The notes under the pieces are model-generated. The model was given only the letters and a program-made list of their open reading frames with translations, ran no database searches and was not told the DNA's origin. Below, piece by piece: positions 10,701 through 23,754 of a stretch of 64,000 nucleotides of DNA. Origin of the DNA: Argentina anserina (Eukaryota; Streptophyta; Magnoliopsida; Rosales; Rosaceae); NCBI RefSeq assembly GCF_933775445.1, contig NC_065872.1, positions 22,196,001 through 22,260,000 of the forward strand, in the 5' to 3' direction. The position numbers were made by a program, and so were the translations under genes. How positions within the stretch are numbered: position 1 is the stretch's first letter; each line of letters begins with the position of its first letter.

Positions 10701-13700
10701 TTTGCATTAACTTTTATGGAAGAGGGTTTTTAGTTAGTCAAAAATCTGAGTTGGGGCAAATCAGTAGATTGTGTGGGCCTTCTGTTTGAGATGTAGAAGT
10801 CTTTCTAATGAAAAAGGAAGGGTTTTGTGGAGGGCTGTTTCTATGATCATATGTATGGATACAAACTAGAGAACTTTCGAGCATGTCAAGAAGGCGGAAC
10901 TGGATATCTCGTGGGTTTACAGAGGCCCATTGGCATCATATTCCTCATCATTCAGTCGTAGTTGTTTCTATTCCTTACTTTAGAAGTGACATGCTATTGT
11001 CGTATAGTTACATTATTTTCCTTGTTGCTATCTTGAGTGCGCTCTGATTTCTTTAGCTAGTGTTGTCAGTGCACATCTTGTTCCCCTTGTTTGTACTTTT
11101 CTTATTTTCTCTACTTTAATAATAGAATGTTGTTCTAATGAGAAATAAATATAAGTTCAGAGTTATGCTTTCCACCAGCATTGCTTCTCAATCAAAACTG
11201 ACTAGCTTCCCAGGCACCGTAAATATACACCCAAGTTTGCTGCCATTATATCGTGGTGCAGCACCTGTTCAAAGAGCTTTGCAGGTGTTTGAAATTCGAC
11301 ACTCCTTATTTCATATATTAATCAAAATTAGCATATATGTAGCCACTTATAAAGTTATAACTTAGGTTCATCACATATAAAGTTACTGAATCTGGAGATT
11401 TTCTACACATTTTATTTTCCAAATTAGGATGGTGTCAAAGAAACAGGAGTATCCTTAGCATTCACTGTGCGTGCACTGGATGCTGGACTTGTAATTGCCA
11501 GTGAAAGACTGCAAATCGACGATCACATCAAGGTATTAACAATGCTTTTGTGGCATTAATGCTTGCATGAAACTTGGGGAGGAAAGTTTTCAAGTTTTAT
11601 ACGTCATATTTACACTCCTCAGAAAATGAAAGGTGCAATTTGTATGTCTGAGTCAAATACTGAGTTTTCTGGAAGAAGCAGTAGTGCACAGGCTGTAAAG
11701 GAAAATCATTCAAATACTGAGTTTTGTGTATATATTTTTGGTATTATGGTACCGACAATTTAGTTGAAATTTTTTTTAGCCAAATTAAAGGGAGATGGTA
11801 TTCTGTGATGCCCAAGTTATGGGTCCAAGTTTGTAATGGTCTTTTGACTCTTTTCTGTACCTTGAAGTGCAAAATCTAAGAAACTTGGTGGATTCTATGT
11901 CCATGAGCGTACAACAATGAATTCTAATACTGGTGGTTATTTTATATAGTATAGAAATATGAAAATTAGGAGCTTAAAATTATGTTAGGTTGGGTGTCTG
12001 CTGCCAGTACCAAAACAGTTTCTCATTACTATTAATTCTGGTTTACATGCAGGCACCAGATTTGCTTGCTCTCCTATTTTCTGAAGGTAATGCGCTATCT
12101 GTTACTCCTTTGTCTTAAAAAACATAACATGGATTGTAGTTGATTTGAGACGGTTCTCTTTGTTCAATTTTTTTTAATTTAATCTATATTGCATCTTCAG
12201 TGTCACTATCAAGAGCCATATTATAACTATATACGGCCTTGAGTCTTGTAATAGTATCTATGATCTTCACATGTCCATTAAAGATTTATTCTCTCTCTCT
12301 CTCTATAGACACACACACAGAGTATATAGTGTAACATAGTAAAGAATAACATCTCCAAACATACAAGGCAGGATCCTTTCCACACTGAACAGACACATCC
12401 ACGCGTAGATATATATTTTTCAATGGTTGTGTTTGGACCGTATCTGGTATCCTGATTTTAGTTGGTTTGTATGTCAATAAAGTTTGAGTCTTCTGGTGTA
12501 CATCGGCCCTGCATCATTTGTCTAGACAACAAAAGAAAATGAAAAAAAGCTGACTAAATTGATAGGTATTGAAAAAAGGATACAGATTGCTCTTAAGCTG
12601 ACTAAGTAGTAAGTATCAATATTAACAGTGTAGTGAATTTAATGTTTCTTCAGTTGCAAACTTTTTAAGTGAACTACTTTAATATGCAGGTGCCAAACTA
12701 TTGATTCACCAGCTTCCTTCCATACTTGATGGTTCGGCTAAGTTGAAGCACAGTCCCAGGATGACTCTAAAGCTACCTTAGCACCGAAGGTAGTTAACTA
12801 TGTAATCTAGTTGTTTTCTGCAGTTGTGCAGTGGCCTAATACGTTTAGTGGCTAGTTATTTGCTCAAGTAATATATTTTCTGTTACATAGATATCTGCTG
12901 AGGAGTCGTGGCTGTCATTTGATCAGGAAGCTGCAGTCCTACATAACAAGGTATGGTCCTTCCTTTTCGAAAGAGTTTATGACAGTGACAATATGCAACC
13001 ACCATAGGTTCGTGCATTTGCAGGATGGCCTGGAACTCGAGCTAAAGTTGTAATTGTTGACAATAAAAACGGTCATCAGAATATGCTGGAGCTTAAAATT
13101 ATCACAACCAAAGTTTGCAGCCATAGCAATAATCAGGTCAACCTAACAGATGACATCTCTCTCCGGAAGGGTGCATTAGTATTTCCATGTGGGGGGTCCA
13201 CGTCTCTTGAGGTGCGTTTCTGATAGGAGCATTTTGTGCGACGTTCTTAACATGTTTTTACCTCAATTTTTACTTTGCTTAGCCCTTATTGTTGTACTAT
13301 TGAGTCATTGAGTCGTAGTAAGAGTCGTGAACGGTATTGGATGCATTTTTGTGCTTACATGAGTTAAAATGCATAATTGGTTTAGAGTCCTAGTTTAACT
13401 AGGAATCCTTGTTAGGTTTTGAAACTAATTATCTCTTACTTATGATTTTATTTTTTTATTTTCAGATTGGATTGAAGAGATAATTAAAGAAAAAAAGATG
13501 GAGCCAAGTCATGCAACAATTAAATAGAAGATGATTATTAAAGGCATAAAGCATGACATGTTTTAGGGATTAAAGCATGACATGTTTTAGGGATTAAAGC
13601 ATGGCATGTTTTAGGAAATAAAACTTTTTATGATTTAAGGGATTAAAACATGGCATTATTATAGGAAGAAAGAAGCAATTTCAAATCCTCTATCTTTCCT

Positions 13701-16700
13701 CTATATATACATGGCTTCACCTCTCAAATATCATCATTTCTCATTAGCATTCAAGAGCCAAAACTCTACCAAAACACCACTATAGATTTCCCTCACAAAT
13801 TAGCCAAGCCGTCCACCCCAAAACTATCATCATCTCCACCGAGTTTCACTATTGAAGACACACCTCCAAGGTTCTTACAACGTGTGATTCTCGCAACTCA
13901 TCTCCATGGTTTCGTCTATTTGTGTTAATCTACAATTCTTTATGTATGAAGATTGTAAGTTGTTATTTATGTGGAAATATTGGTTTTGTATTTGTTTTAG
14001 AATTTTCAGATTGTATTTGATATTATTTTTAGACTATACCAAATTTATGTTCTTATAATTATTGAAGTTTGTATTTCTATTGTTGTGTTCTAATCATCTT
14101 TCTCATACTTTTAGATAATTTTCAGATATGTGCATATGAATTTAGTGCTTAGATGCAGTCCCTAAGAATGTGTTTGAGTGCTAGATTCATCAACCATATT
14201 GACACATATCGAATCATGCCCTAAGTAGGTTCGGTTTGTGTTGATTAAAAGTGGTAAAAAATTCTGGAAATTTGCATGTGAAACCATGGTGGGTGACGCC
14301 ACACATGAAACATGTCTCCAACAAAGATTTGGTGCTTAAATGTAATCTTGTTTGATTTCTACTCTAAGTGTTATTGAATTCGATTGCATGCAAATTTAGA
14401 TTAGGCCCTAAGTCAATCTAAATGTTAATTGAAATCTTGCATGATTAGATGATCCCCTAAGGCTCTAATTGTATTGGTGTCTAAAAAGTATGTAATTGGT
14501 CGAATTAGAATGCATGATAGGTTCGAACTTGTAATTATGTGGTGTAATGGTAAATTTGATTTAAGTTTGTTAAAGAGAAGTCAATCATGTAAATAGTAAT
14601 TTAGGTTTTATTTTAGTAGTTAATAATCAATCTCAAACCCCCCCATTATTTGTTAACACTAAAAGTTTAGAGTTCCCTTCAATTCCCCAGACTGAACGAT
14701 CCCTGCTTATTCTATACTAACAATGATGTTTTACAGGGTTTATTATAGACGTTTTAACCAACGCTCTATCATTTTGAGGTATATCGGATAAAGCAAGACC
14801 CTTACCTGGGGCTGTTTCAGTCCATTGCACAGTTAGCTTCTCTGCTCCACGTACCTTAATTATTAGGATTGTGTGTGAATAAAATCAATTAGACTTAGTA
14901 ATACTTTACGCTTGTAGATTTCGTAACATAAAAAATATATTAAAAAATAAAAAAAAAGAATAAAAAGAAAAAGAAAAAATAATGAAGAATAAAAGAAAAA
15001 AATGATTAGAGGAAAGAAGTTCCAAGTGGGCCAGAAAGTTCTGTTATTCCATTCGAGGCTTATGTTGTTTCCAGGGAAACTTTGTTCGCGTTAGGTTGGC
15101 CCATTTGTTGTTACTAACGTGTTTGCTTATGGTGCAGTTGAGATTAAAAGTGATACAACATGGAAGTCATTCAAGGTGAATGGACATCGACTTAAGCCCT
15201 ACTATGAGCCATTTGAGGAGCACACGTATGAGGAGACAATTGTGAGAGATGCGCCTAACAGAGAATGAACATGAGAAAGTCTAGGCTGAGAGACTATAAA
15301 ACTCAAGCGATGCATGGGAGGTAACCCATTTCAACCGTATATGTGGAGGAGTCGTCTACGGGAGTTTGAATTTTCTAATCCCTTCACTCTTATGGTTGAC
15401 TTGTATATGTGTTGATATGTGATTTTATTCTATGCTTGTGAATTACATTCTTACTATTGAGCTTACATTGAGGACAATGTAATTTTCTAAGTTTGGGGTA
15501 AGGTTGCAAGTTCATTGAATGTTTGTGTCATGATATAAAAAAATCCAAAAAAAAATGAATTAAAAAAAATTATTGCTTTATTGAGTCTTAGGATGCCCCT
15601 AAAGTCTAGGATGATTATGTCTCTAAAATACATAGATGATGGTTTTGCATTTCATACGAATTGAATTGTAAGTTTCATTGATGATGCGGATTTGGTATGA
15701 ACATGTGAGATTTAGATTGATTGATTATGACATACATGTTTTAGTCACTTTAAAATCCATAACAACCTGTGAGTTTTTGAGCCTATATGTATTTTTTTTT
15801 CATGAGATGAAATTTGAAATTTCGTGGTTATTCATGAATCTCACTATTCTTTGCATATTCAATAACTATGTGTCATACCTTTTAATGGACTCTAGAATTT
15901 ACTAGAACTCACTTTTGTGATTGTTGAAACTTTTAAGTCATCAAATGCTCTGATTTTGAAAATGATTTATGGATCATTTTTAGGAATACCACCACTTTAG
16001 CCAAACAATCATGTATTCATATATGTGCCCTGTTTGGAACCCCTTAGTTGAACCACATTTGAGCCTACATTGAGCCTTTTCTTCATCACCTATGTTATCT
16101 CCATACTTAGTATAGTTACCTCTATCTTGTCCTATAGACTTGGCAGAATTCTTATTGAGATGATGTTGTGATAATGCATGAAATAAGTGTGGGGTGGAAG
16201 ACATTTGAAAAAAAAAACTTATTGAGATGATGTTGTGATGATGCATGAAATAAGTGTGGGGTAGAAGACATTTAAAAAAAAATCAACAAGCTTTTAAGCA
16301 AGCATTGCCGAGAAAAAAAAACAAGAAAAAAAGAAGAAAAAAGAATGATGAACTCGGCAAGAAAAGAAAAAATGTTATGTTGTCTTCCATTTGTGATTTG
16401 CAGTTGAGTTGTAATTGAAGGTCTAAAAATTTTTACTTGACCTTTGTCTATGTTCACTTTTTGGTTAGAATGATGATTCTGCCTAACTTGTTATATTCGG
16501 CCCCTGATGGTGTGTGGTGTCATAAGGATGATGTTTACTCTGCTAAGTCTATAGGATTACCTTTGTAATTCTTTGATATTCCATGTCTTTAGCTACGCCT
16601 AAATATTTACCTTATTTAATGATCCTAATGATTCTTAAAATGTGCAAATCTTGGTTTGTGGAGATGATCACAAGAGTTGAGCATATGGTTTGGTCAATTT

Positions 16701-19700
16701 GTGCACTTAGTTGTTAAATGAGGTTTTCCTTTTATTATTCACAAAGTGCCTTCATTTGATGAAATATGCAAGCTATTTGATGTCTTATTATCCTTTCTCT
16801 TGCATATACTTGTGTGTAAATCATAACCATGAATCTGAGTGAAAAGAATAGAGTATGCCTTGTGAGGAGGATTGGATTTACTAAACGTGTTATGTGCTTA
16901 TTGTCTCAACAGTATGCCTTAAAAATTTATGTGCTTACATTCAAATGCTTAAACTTGAAAGCTATGTGTTTTGAGATTCTGAGGCAATCATTTAGGGGCA
17001 ATAGTGTCTTATTTAGTTTTATTTTGCTAAGGGACTAGTAAAAGCCAAGTGTGGGGTAGTTGATAGGAGCACTTTGTGCGACGTTTTTAACATGTTTTTA
17101 CCTCAATTTGTACTTTGTTTAGCCCTTATTGTTGTACTATTGAGTCATTAAGTCGTAGTAAGAGTCTTGAGCGGTATTGGATGCATTTTTGTGCTTACAT
17201 GAGTTAAAAACACATAATTTGTCTAGAGTCCTAGTTTGACTAGGAATCCTTGTTAGGTTTTGAAACTAATTATCTCTTACTTATAATTTTATTTTCTTAT
17301 TTTCAGATTTGATGGAAGAGATAATTAAAGAAAAAGAGATGGAGTCAAGTCATGCAACAATTAAAGATGATCATTAAAGGCATAAAACATGGCATGTTTT
17401 AGGGAATAAAACATGGCATGTTTTAGGGAATAAAACATGGCATGTTTTAAGGAACAAAACATGGCATGATTTAAAGGATTATAATATGAGGAAAGATGCA
17501 ACTACCCTCATTCTTTCCTCTATATATACATGGCTTCATCTCTCAAATAAGAAGACTTCTCCTTTGCATTCAAGAGCCAAAACTCTACCAAAATACTACC
17601 TCAAACATCCTTCACCAAAACAACAAGCCATTCTCCCCCATATACAAATTTCATCTTCACCGAAATCACCATTGAAGACACACCTCCAAGGTTCCTACAA
17701 CGTGTGATTCTCGCAACTCATCTCCACGGGTTTGTTCGTTTTTGATTTTTTTTACAATACTTTGTCTATAAAGATTGTAGTATGATGTTTGTGTGGGATT
17801 ATTGTTTTGTATTAAGAATCGAAAATTTCAGATTGTTTTATTGGATTTTTGGATCTTTGCCGAATTGATGGTTTTCTATAATTAATGAGTTTGTATTTCT
17901 ATTGTTGTGTTCTAATTATCTTTCTCATACTTTTAGATAATTTTCAGATATGTGCATATGAATTTAGTGCTTGGATGCATTCCCTAAGATTGTGTTTGAG
18001 TGCTATATTCATCAACCATATTGACACAAATCAAATCATGCCCTAAGTAGGTTCGTCTTGTTTGATTTCTACTCTAAGTGTTATTGAATTCGATTGCATG
18101 CAAATTTAGATTAGGCCCTAAGTCAATCTAAATGTTAATTGAAATCTTGCACGATTAGATGATCCCCTAAGGTTCTAATTGTATTGGTGTCTAAAAAGTA
18201 TGTAATTGGTCGAATTAGAATGCATGATAGGTTCGAACTTGTAATTATGTGGTGTAATAGTAAATTTGGTTTAAGTTTGTTAAAGAGAAGTCAATCATGT
18301 AAATAGTAATTTAGGTTTTATTTTAGTAGTTAATAATCAATCTCAAACCCCCCATTATTTGTTAACACTAAAAGTTTAGAGTTCCCTTCAATTCCCCGGA
18401 CTGAACGATCTCTGCTTATTCTATACTAACAATGATGTTTTACAGGGTTTATTATAGACGTTTTAACCAACGCTCTATCAGTTTGCATTTGGCAGATATC
18501 TGATACTGTACAATGGCTTTTTTTTTGATAGAATCAGGACATATGACAGTGGCGGATCTAAGGTTCAAAAGTTACCCGAGCGGAAAAAAATTCGTAATGT
18601 AAACTCTTGATAAGGTAAAAAAAATAATTTTATAAACTACTCATCAATAAAAACTTATATCACTAAGAATCAAATAAGATAAATATATCAAATAAGATTA
18701 ATCTGAAGAACAGTTGAAGGTATTCTTAATATACATTGAATTTTATTTTATCTCAATCTATTTTTCATTTATTTTTCTTGTGTAAATTGATGCTAGAACT
18801 TCAGCCGTTCAAAGGGAGCAACATACGTTTTTGGAAGAGGAGTCATGTAAATTAAGAAGAAGAAACAATAGAAAGTCCAAACATGTGTGTAGTATTTATG
18901 AGGTCTGCCTTATTAGGTCACAAAGTAGTAACTATGAATTGGGCTTAGGTTGTAAAACAAAAACTTTAAGCCATCATTGACTCTTAGTGACAACCATGTC
19001 TTGGGACTCGATTGTTTTGCTACTATACGTATTAATGTCATTTTCGAATGAGTTTTTGCACAACTTGTTCACCTTCATTATTACTTTCAAAATTCCAATA
19101 GAGAAAAAAAATGGCCGGTAGTCCTTTTGGTTGTGAACTTGTGATGACATGTTATTAGGCTGCCGCCGCCGCCTTGTGCAGCAGCCATCGGCATGAAATT
19201 AACAAACTGTTTCCTTTTTTTTTTCTAATTCATTTTCAACTTGGACACATTATAGTAATGTTTGTTATATATATATATATATATATATGTGCAACTCTCT
19301 TGTTCCTTTCATACCCAACTCATGTACTTCCATCAAGGCTCATCACTTTACAGAGTCCATAGAGTCCATGTGGGTCTCTCTGATTCTACTCCTCACTATG
19401 CTTGGTGGTCCTACATCCACACTCATATTCCTCTTTGACTTCAAATGGGCTGTCAGAAATTCTCAGAAAGTTGCTAACTTTAGCTCAGAGACCTCAACTG
19501 TTTGAGTGGATGGTGGGTATCAGAAGGAAGATATATGGAAACCCAGAACTAAGACAGTGTAATATGTTTGTCATTTGTCAACATCTGCCCAGCTGATATA
19601 GCATATTAAGCCCAGCCTCCAAAATTTTCTCCCAGCAGCTGCTGGGAGCGTCGTAGCATAGATCCGCCTATGCACATGATCAACCTTTTGTTTTCTGTAT

Positions 19701-20067
19701 ATTAATTTTTTTTTGGATACTAATATTGCATTTGAATATCTAAACAATTATCAACTGACGTGTTAATTTTCTTGTATTATTTTTTGGTGTATTCCCCCAC
19801 CCCAAATTAACTATTTATCAATAACAAACTGAATTTTGCTATTTTCCCTTTTTTTTCTAAATTATTGTTCTAGTCTACCATAAGTCAGAAGAATAAAGAA
19901 ACACTAATTCTCTGACAAAATGTACAGTTTACTTTCAAGTTGATTTTTTTTTTTGGCAACTTGATCAGGTGCTGGAGATTCAGCTTCTTGGCAAGAAGGT
20001 CATGAATGCAGCTGCCTTCTGGAACGGGTTGCGTGGTCAACAACTTAAAAAATTTGTTGACGAGTAA
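7779..20067 (+). CDS. FMT: Mitochondrial methionyl-tRNA formyltransferase, 10 exons, exon 7 frameshift
   Basis: Formylates initiator Met-tRNA with 10-formyl-THF for organellar translation. Exons: 7779-7958, 8164-8298, 9114-9216, 11214-11284, 11428-11532, 12053-12086, 12690-12789, 12891-12950, 13008-13211 and 19969-20067, all with GT..AG borders and compatible phases. The start ATG opens a Ser-rich, Arg-containing leader (MLRRFLCFTVP) typical of mitochondrial import. SLVFLGSPQVSATVL begins the formyl-transferase N domain. VNIHPSLLPLYRGAAPVQRAL holds the catalytic Asn and His, and ALDAGLVIASERL the Asp. VRAFAGWPGTRAK starts the C-terminal tRNA-binding domain. Expected length is about 363 residues. 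Exon 7 is 100 nt; one base is missing near 12746-12748, giving a premature TAG unless this is a sequence error. Intron 9 is 6.76 kb because of inserted transposons. Confidence 0.9.
9410..10025. repeat. Degenerate ~310 bp tandem duplication in intron 3
   Basis: Two similar blocks, about 9410-9715 and 9733-10025, share GAAGGCAT, TGGTCAACCCCTCCATTCCTC-type and TCCTAGTTGA words in the same order. They are not coding. They may be an old duplicated transposon fragment; no family was recognised. Confidence 0.6.
10084..10651. mobile_element. hAT-type MITE in intron 3
   Basis: Starts TAGGCTGGGC and ends GCCCAGCCCTA, an inverted pair. The interior is rich in repeated GGATCGGTT/AACCGATCC-like words and has no coding capacity. 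TAGAAATA lies at the left edge and TAGAAATT a few bases beyond the right edge, possibly decayed target copies. Confidence 0.65.
13221..14771 (+). repeat. 5' LTR of the intronic Athila-like element
   Basis: 1551 bp, TGATAG...CTATCA. Contains a run of ~25-bp repeats with the core CATGGCATGTTTTAGGG (about 13546-13660), probably in U3, and a TATATATA-containing segment near 13702. Confidence 0.88.
15020..15268 (+). pseudogene. Gypsy integrase C-terminal remnant
   Basis: Decayed frames read FQVGQKVLLFHSRLM, then [22 protein letters not shown], ending at a TGA. The same tail closes the pol region at 44282-44509. Several frameshifts are present. It is the only coding trace left in this element. Confidence 0.8.
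17061..18480 (+). repeat. 3' LTR of the intronic Athila-like element
   Basis: 1420 bp, TGATAG...CTATCA, collinear with 13221-14771 but lacking a stretch of about 110 bp. The same ~25-bp CATGGCATGTTTTA repeats occur at about 17380-17490. Confidence 0.88.
18547..19672. mobile_element. Small TIR element or remnant in intron 9
   Basis: CAGTGGCGGATCTA at 18547-18560 is matched by TAGATCCGCCTATG at 19659-19672, an inverted pair with two mismatches. The 1.1 kb interior has a TA microsatellite (19268-19288) and a perfect 20-bp palindrome (19629-19648). No transposase is visible and no clean target duplication was found, so the superfamily is open. Confidence 0.45.
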
Positions 20068-20661
20068 AATTCTGTAGTATTTTTTTTCCTCTTAATTCCT
20101 ATTCCTTTAGTTAATTTCATTAAATACGATTATCACATGATTTGTTATGGGCAGACGTAATGTTCTTAGAAAATTGTCAAGAGTTGAGGATTGTAATTTT
20201 TCTCATAAATAGCAGACTCCCTTGAGATTCTTATGATGTCTGGTCATGGTGAGCAAAAACTTTGAAGGACTAGGAATATTTGCATGCCCTTTTATCTGTC
20301 GTGTACGAACCCATCCCTTGTCTAAAATTTATCTTATTTTCTCTATAAGGGGTCAGCTCACATTGTAAATACCAGTTTCCCCAACGTTTTGAGTTAGAAA
20401 ACCGTGAGCTTAATTCTTCAATAAAAGAAAATCACTGAACGATCGAAAAAAGAGAGAGTGAGTAGACACTACATAAAACTAAAAATAGCCGTAGTCTATA
20501 AGATATTCATAATATCACTCAAAGATATCAAGATTATATTAGCCGTAACACCTAGGATTGTTCGTTCACTATTTTCTTTAGTAAGAAACCCTTTTATAAA
20601 AGAAACAAAACGAAAAAACAGCACTTTTTATGTCTATTTAGATGGAAATGAAATTTGCACT
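20068..20661 (+). other. 3' flank of FMT, no gene seen
   Basis: AT-rich sequence between the FMT stop codon and the Copia LTR. The 3' UTR and poly(A) region are expected here; AATAAA occurs at 20420-20425. No other feature was recognised. Confidence 0.5.
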
Positions 20662-20841
20662 TGGTGCAGGATGAATAATTGTCTTTATTGAATGATATGG
20701 GTGTCCATATATAGGCATTATATAACCACAATCTCGTAGGATTCGGAGTCCTAATCTATTACAGAGATGTAAATTTATCTCTAACATGAAACCTAATAGA
20801 GCTAAGACACACGATGGTAGAATAATAATTCTTCCGGAACA
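20662..20841 (-). repeat. 3' LTR of Copia element
   Basis: 180 bp, matching 27042-27225 along its length (shared TTTATTGAATGA, TATATAGGCATTA, ACCACAATC, TTACAGAGATG). The neighbouring 20842-20850 CTCCCCCTT is the polypurine tract read from the other strand. Confidence 0.85.
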
Positions 20842-22059
20842 CTCCCCCTTATGTCGCATACCTAGGTTGCATTGCTTCGGTAAAAACCTTGTCAAGCAAA
20901 ATAAAAATTTCTTGGGTCAAAAACAAAAGATTGATCAAAGGGAAAAAGAGCGCAACGAACCGTCTACATTTGATAGTATCATGTGAGGTAGACTCCCCCT
21001 GAAGTCTACGAAACAACTCCCCCTGATTAGTGCCATAATCATGGAGTACAAAGAACAACGTATACAACGTTCATTACATGCTTCTCAAAAGTAGTCTTGG
21101 GCTAATGATTAATCATTAATCTAGCCATATATCCTTATATCATACATGCTATACTTAGCCAAACTTAGATCTTAGGAAACATGATTGCATAACAACTCAA
21201 AACAAGAGTTTGCAATAAAAATCAAATTCTCGGGTAGAATGACTTTCACTCACTTAAACGGCCATAACTTATTTGCCAAAATAGGTATGAGTGAACCGTA
21301 CAATGTTCTGGAAAGTAGACACTCGTGGCTTTCCAATGACATAAAGTTCACAATAGACCGGAGAAATTCACATTGCTCTGTCGAAGTTGATTGACTTGCA
21401 AATTCCCGGACAGAACTGTCATAACTCACTCAATACGATAGCTATGAACAAATGGTTGGTGTCCCTGGACAGTAGACACAATGACCATTCCAACGGTATC
21501 AATTTCACCATATTGTATTGAGTGAGCTGTCATGTAGGTCTCGTTGAAGTTGACCTACGAAACTGGACAGATTCTGATTTGTCACATTCAATGTGTCTTC
21601 CATAAAGAAATAGGGGAATTGACCAATGAAGGACTGATTTTGGTCCGAGACAGAATCATACGTATCCTCTACACTACCAGTGTCAACAGCAACACTAACG
21701 CGTACATTAGTGTGTATGAGCTGCTGGCGGCGTTGGTGTGGGGAGGAATGTATTGATTCGCTAAATATAGAAGTAGACCCGTGTCAAAAGAACAATTCAA
21801 GTCTAATGACGATACATAGGCACATAGTTAATCACATCATGATTAAAGCAATAGTGTCCCAACAACACTTACATATATGAATTTATAACTCATTGAACCT
21901 CTTTATCATCTTTACTTAGAAGGAATATAGAGTCTAGAATTAGCTTTCATATGAACACGTATGGGTGTAAGTTCTTGCAACTGATTGTACTACGTTCTCT
22001 CGAACATCGCAATCTGACTCCATAAGCTCTTCGTGTCAATCATTTAATCAAGCAATTAA

Positions 22060-22330
22060 GGTCCTTCGAGCACTTTTATATATGTGTCAAGATCCGTTTA
22101 TAGATATGTAATGACCACTATCATATGCTGCAAATCAGTTTTCAAGGACACTACTACTGATTAAGTAGCGGAAATCAATTATGTCAATTACGAGAGAATA
22201 TAACTCATCGTAGTCAATCGTAGGATAATGAGACAATCTTTGCGCCATAAGTCTTGCAAATATTGCATGACTTCCTCTCTCTCATTACACTTACAAACAA
22301 TGACTAACATAACAAGTCTAGTTCAGCCTG
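22060..22330 (-). pseudogene. Copia reverse-transcriptase remnant
   Basis: The minus strand at 22081-22140 reads TDLQHMIVVITYL, a stop, then TDLDT, followed by IKVLEGP in a shifted frame. This matches the Copia RT block that normally reads LQ.MDVVTAYLYG...IYMKVPEG. A stop replaces the Tyr of AYLYG. The YVDD box was not found, so most of the RT and RNase H is lost or unreadable. Confidence 0.65.
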
Positions 22331-23144
22331 TATTGATTTTTTTCTACTTCGGTCAAGTTACTAAACGTTGATTTTTTTACAACGGAATAAGAGCATAAGC
22401 GAATACATCATCAACCCTGAGAGAGCAATCCATTAACATACGCGCGCTTATACGATCAATTTGAGAGATTTATTTTGTTCTCTGATATCAACGAAATGAA
22501 TCTGTAGCGTCTCACAGAAACTTAGTTAATAGACATGTTCAGAGAATATCTCTTGATGATAGGCGAAATATTTGTGTCTTCGCACCTCGCTTCTTTTTGG
22601 TTTTTGATTCTAGAGAATATAGGTAGGAGCCAAGACCGAAGCTATGACTCTTAATAGTCCATCTTTGCGTTTGCCGCCCTTATTCAGTCGAGCAATACCA
22701 CCAGCGCTGACAACACCACAACGTACGATTGTGTCATCGCCAGCTTCATTCCCACTGTCAGGGATGGTGACAACGGTGCTATGACCATATCATATGAAAT
22801 TTTCCCATATTTCGGGAGTTCCAACCTTACCGACACATCACATAATTTATGTGTGATTTCGTCACTTTCGCAATATCGGTAAAGTCATTGAGCATCGAAT
22901 GTTTGACTTTCTGGATGACGATAATGCTTTGCACTTCTTGCTAACTTAGAGTAGTGCGAGATCTTAATGAGACATAGAGCCACACCACGTTAATTCCTGG
23001 CGTTAAAACCAGAATGAGAGCATTCCATATCTACCCCTAACGACGGGAAATATGTCTCATCAAATTGATCGTTTGCTAATATTGCATGATAGAGATCCAC
23101 GGTTTTATATTGGAAATATATGACAAGTGTTGGTGATTCATAAA

Positions 23145-23385
23145 TTATAACCAACCAAAATACTTAAACATTTCAAGTAGACCCATTGAGATTACTACAA
23201 TAGATGCACATAAACAACTTAACCAAATAGGCGTTAGGGAAAAGAATGTTGGGATCGTATCTAGTAACCATCTGGTACGTATTAAACGCTTGGTGAGTTC
23301 TGGGTCTGAAATGAATAAGTGTTGCTGCATGCAACATCATTACATATCCCCATGCAAAGATTGACAGGTTAGTACCCATAACCAA
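23145..23385 (-). pseudogene. Copia integrase C-terminal remnant
   Basis: TNLSIFAWGYVMMLHAATLI followed by RPRTHQAFNTYQMVTRYDPN resembles the integrase region where Copia proteins read AWGHAVLHAA..I..RP.....SP.QLV.G. It is frameshifted and followed by many stops. Confidence 0.65.
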
Positions 23386-23754
23386 GGTTGAGCCTCTGCT
23401 AGATCATTCTATGAATGAACATAAGGATTAATATGTTCAACGCTGATCCCAGTAGACATGCAAAACAAAATCATCAAAAGTCTTGGAGGTGAACTCTGCA
23501 ATGGTATCCAATCGAATAGATTAGAGTGGATGAGAAGGGTGGTGAGCCCGTAGTATGATGATCATAGCTAAAAACTTAGCAAACGCAGCATTCCATGTGG
23601 ATAACAAAGCAACATGTGACCAACGCGTCAATGCTCTTAACCTATACCATAAAAATACTGAAACATATTCGCATTCGGTTGGATATGGTCCACGAATGTT
23701 ACCTTAAATACATTGTAAGAATGAAATATTCTCGGTTGAAGCCTAAGGACTTCC

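Larger units (their letters stand above)
13221..18480 (+). mobile_element. Athila-like Gypsy LTR element, internally deleted, in FMT intron 9
   Basis: Two direct LTRs (13221-14771 and 17061-18480) begin TGATAG and end CTATCA, flanked by GTTTC and GTTTG (4 of 5). The internal 2.3 kb keeps a short leader, an integrase C-terminus (15020-15268) and a 3' non-coding tract with a purine-rich GTGTGGGGTAGT just before the 3' LTR. The primer-binding site, gag, protease and reverse transcriptase are gone. The LTRs and the integrase tail match the large minus-strand element at 40989-56429, so both belong to one family. It lies in the same orientation as the host gene. Confidence 0.9.
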
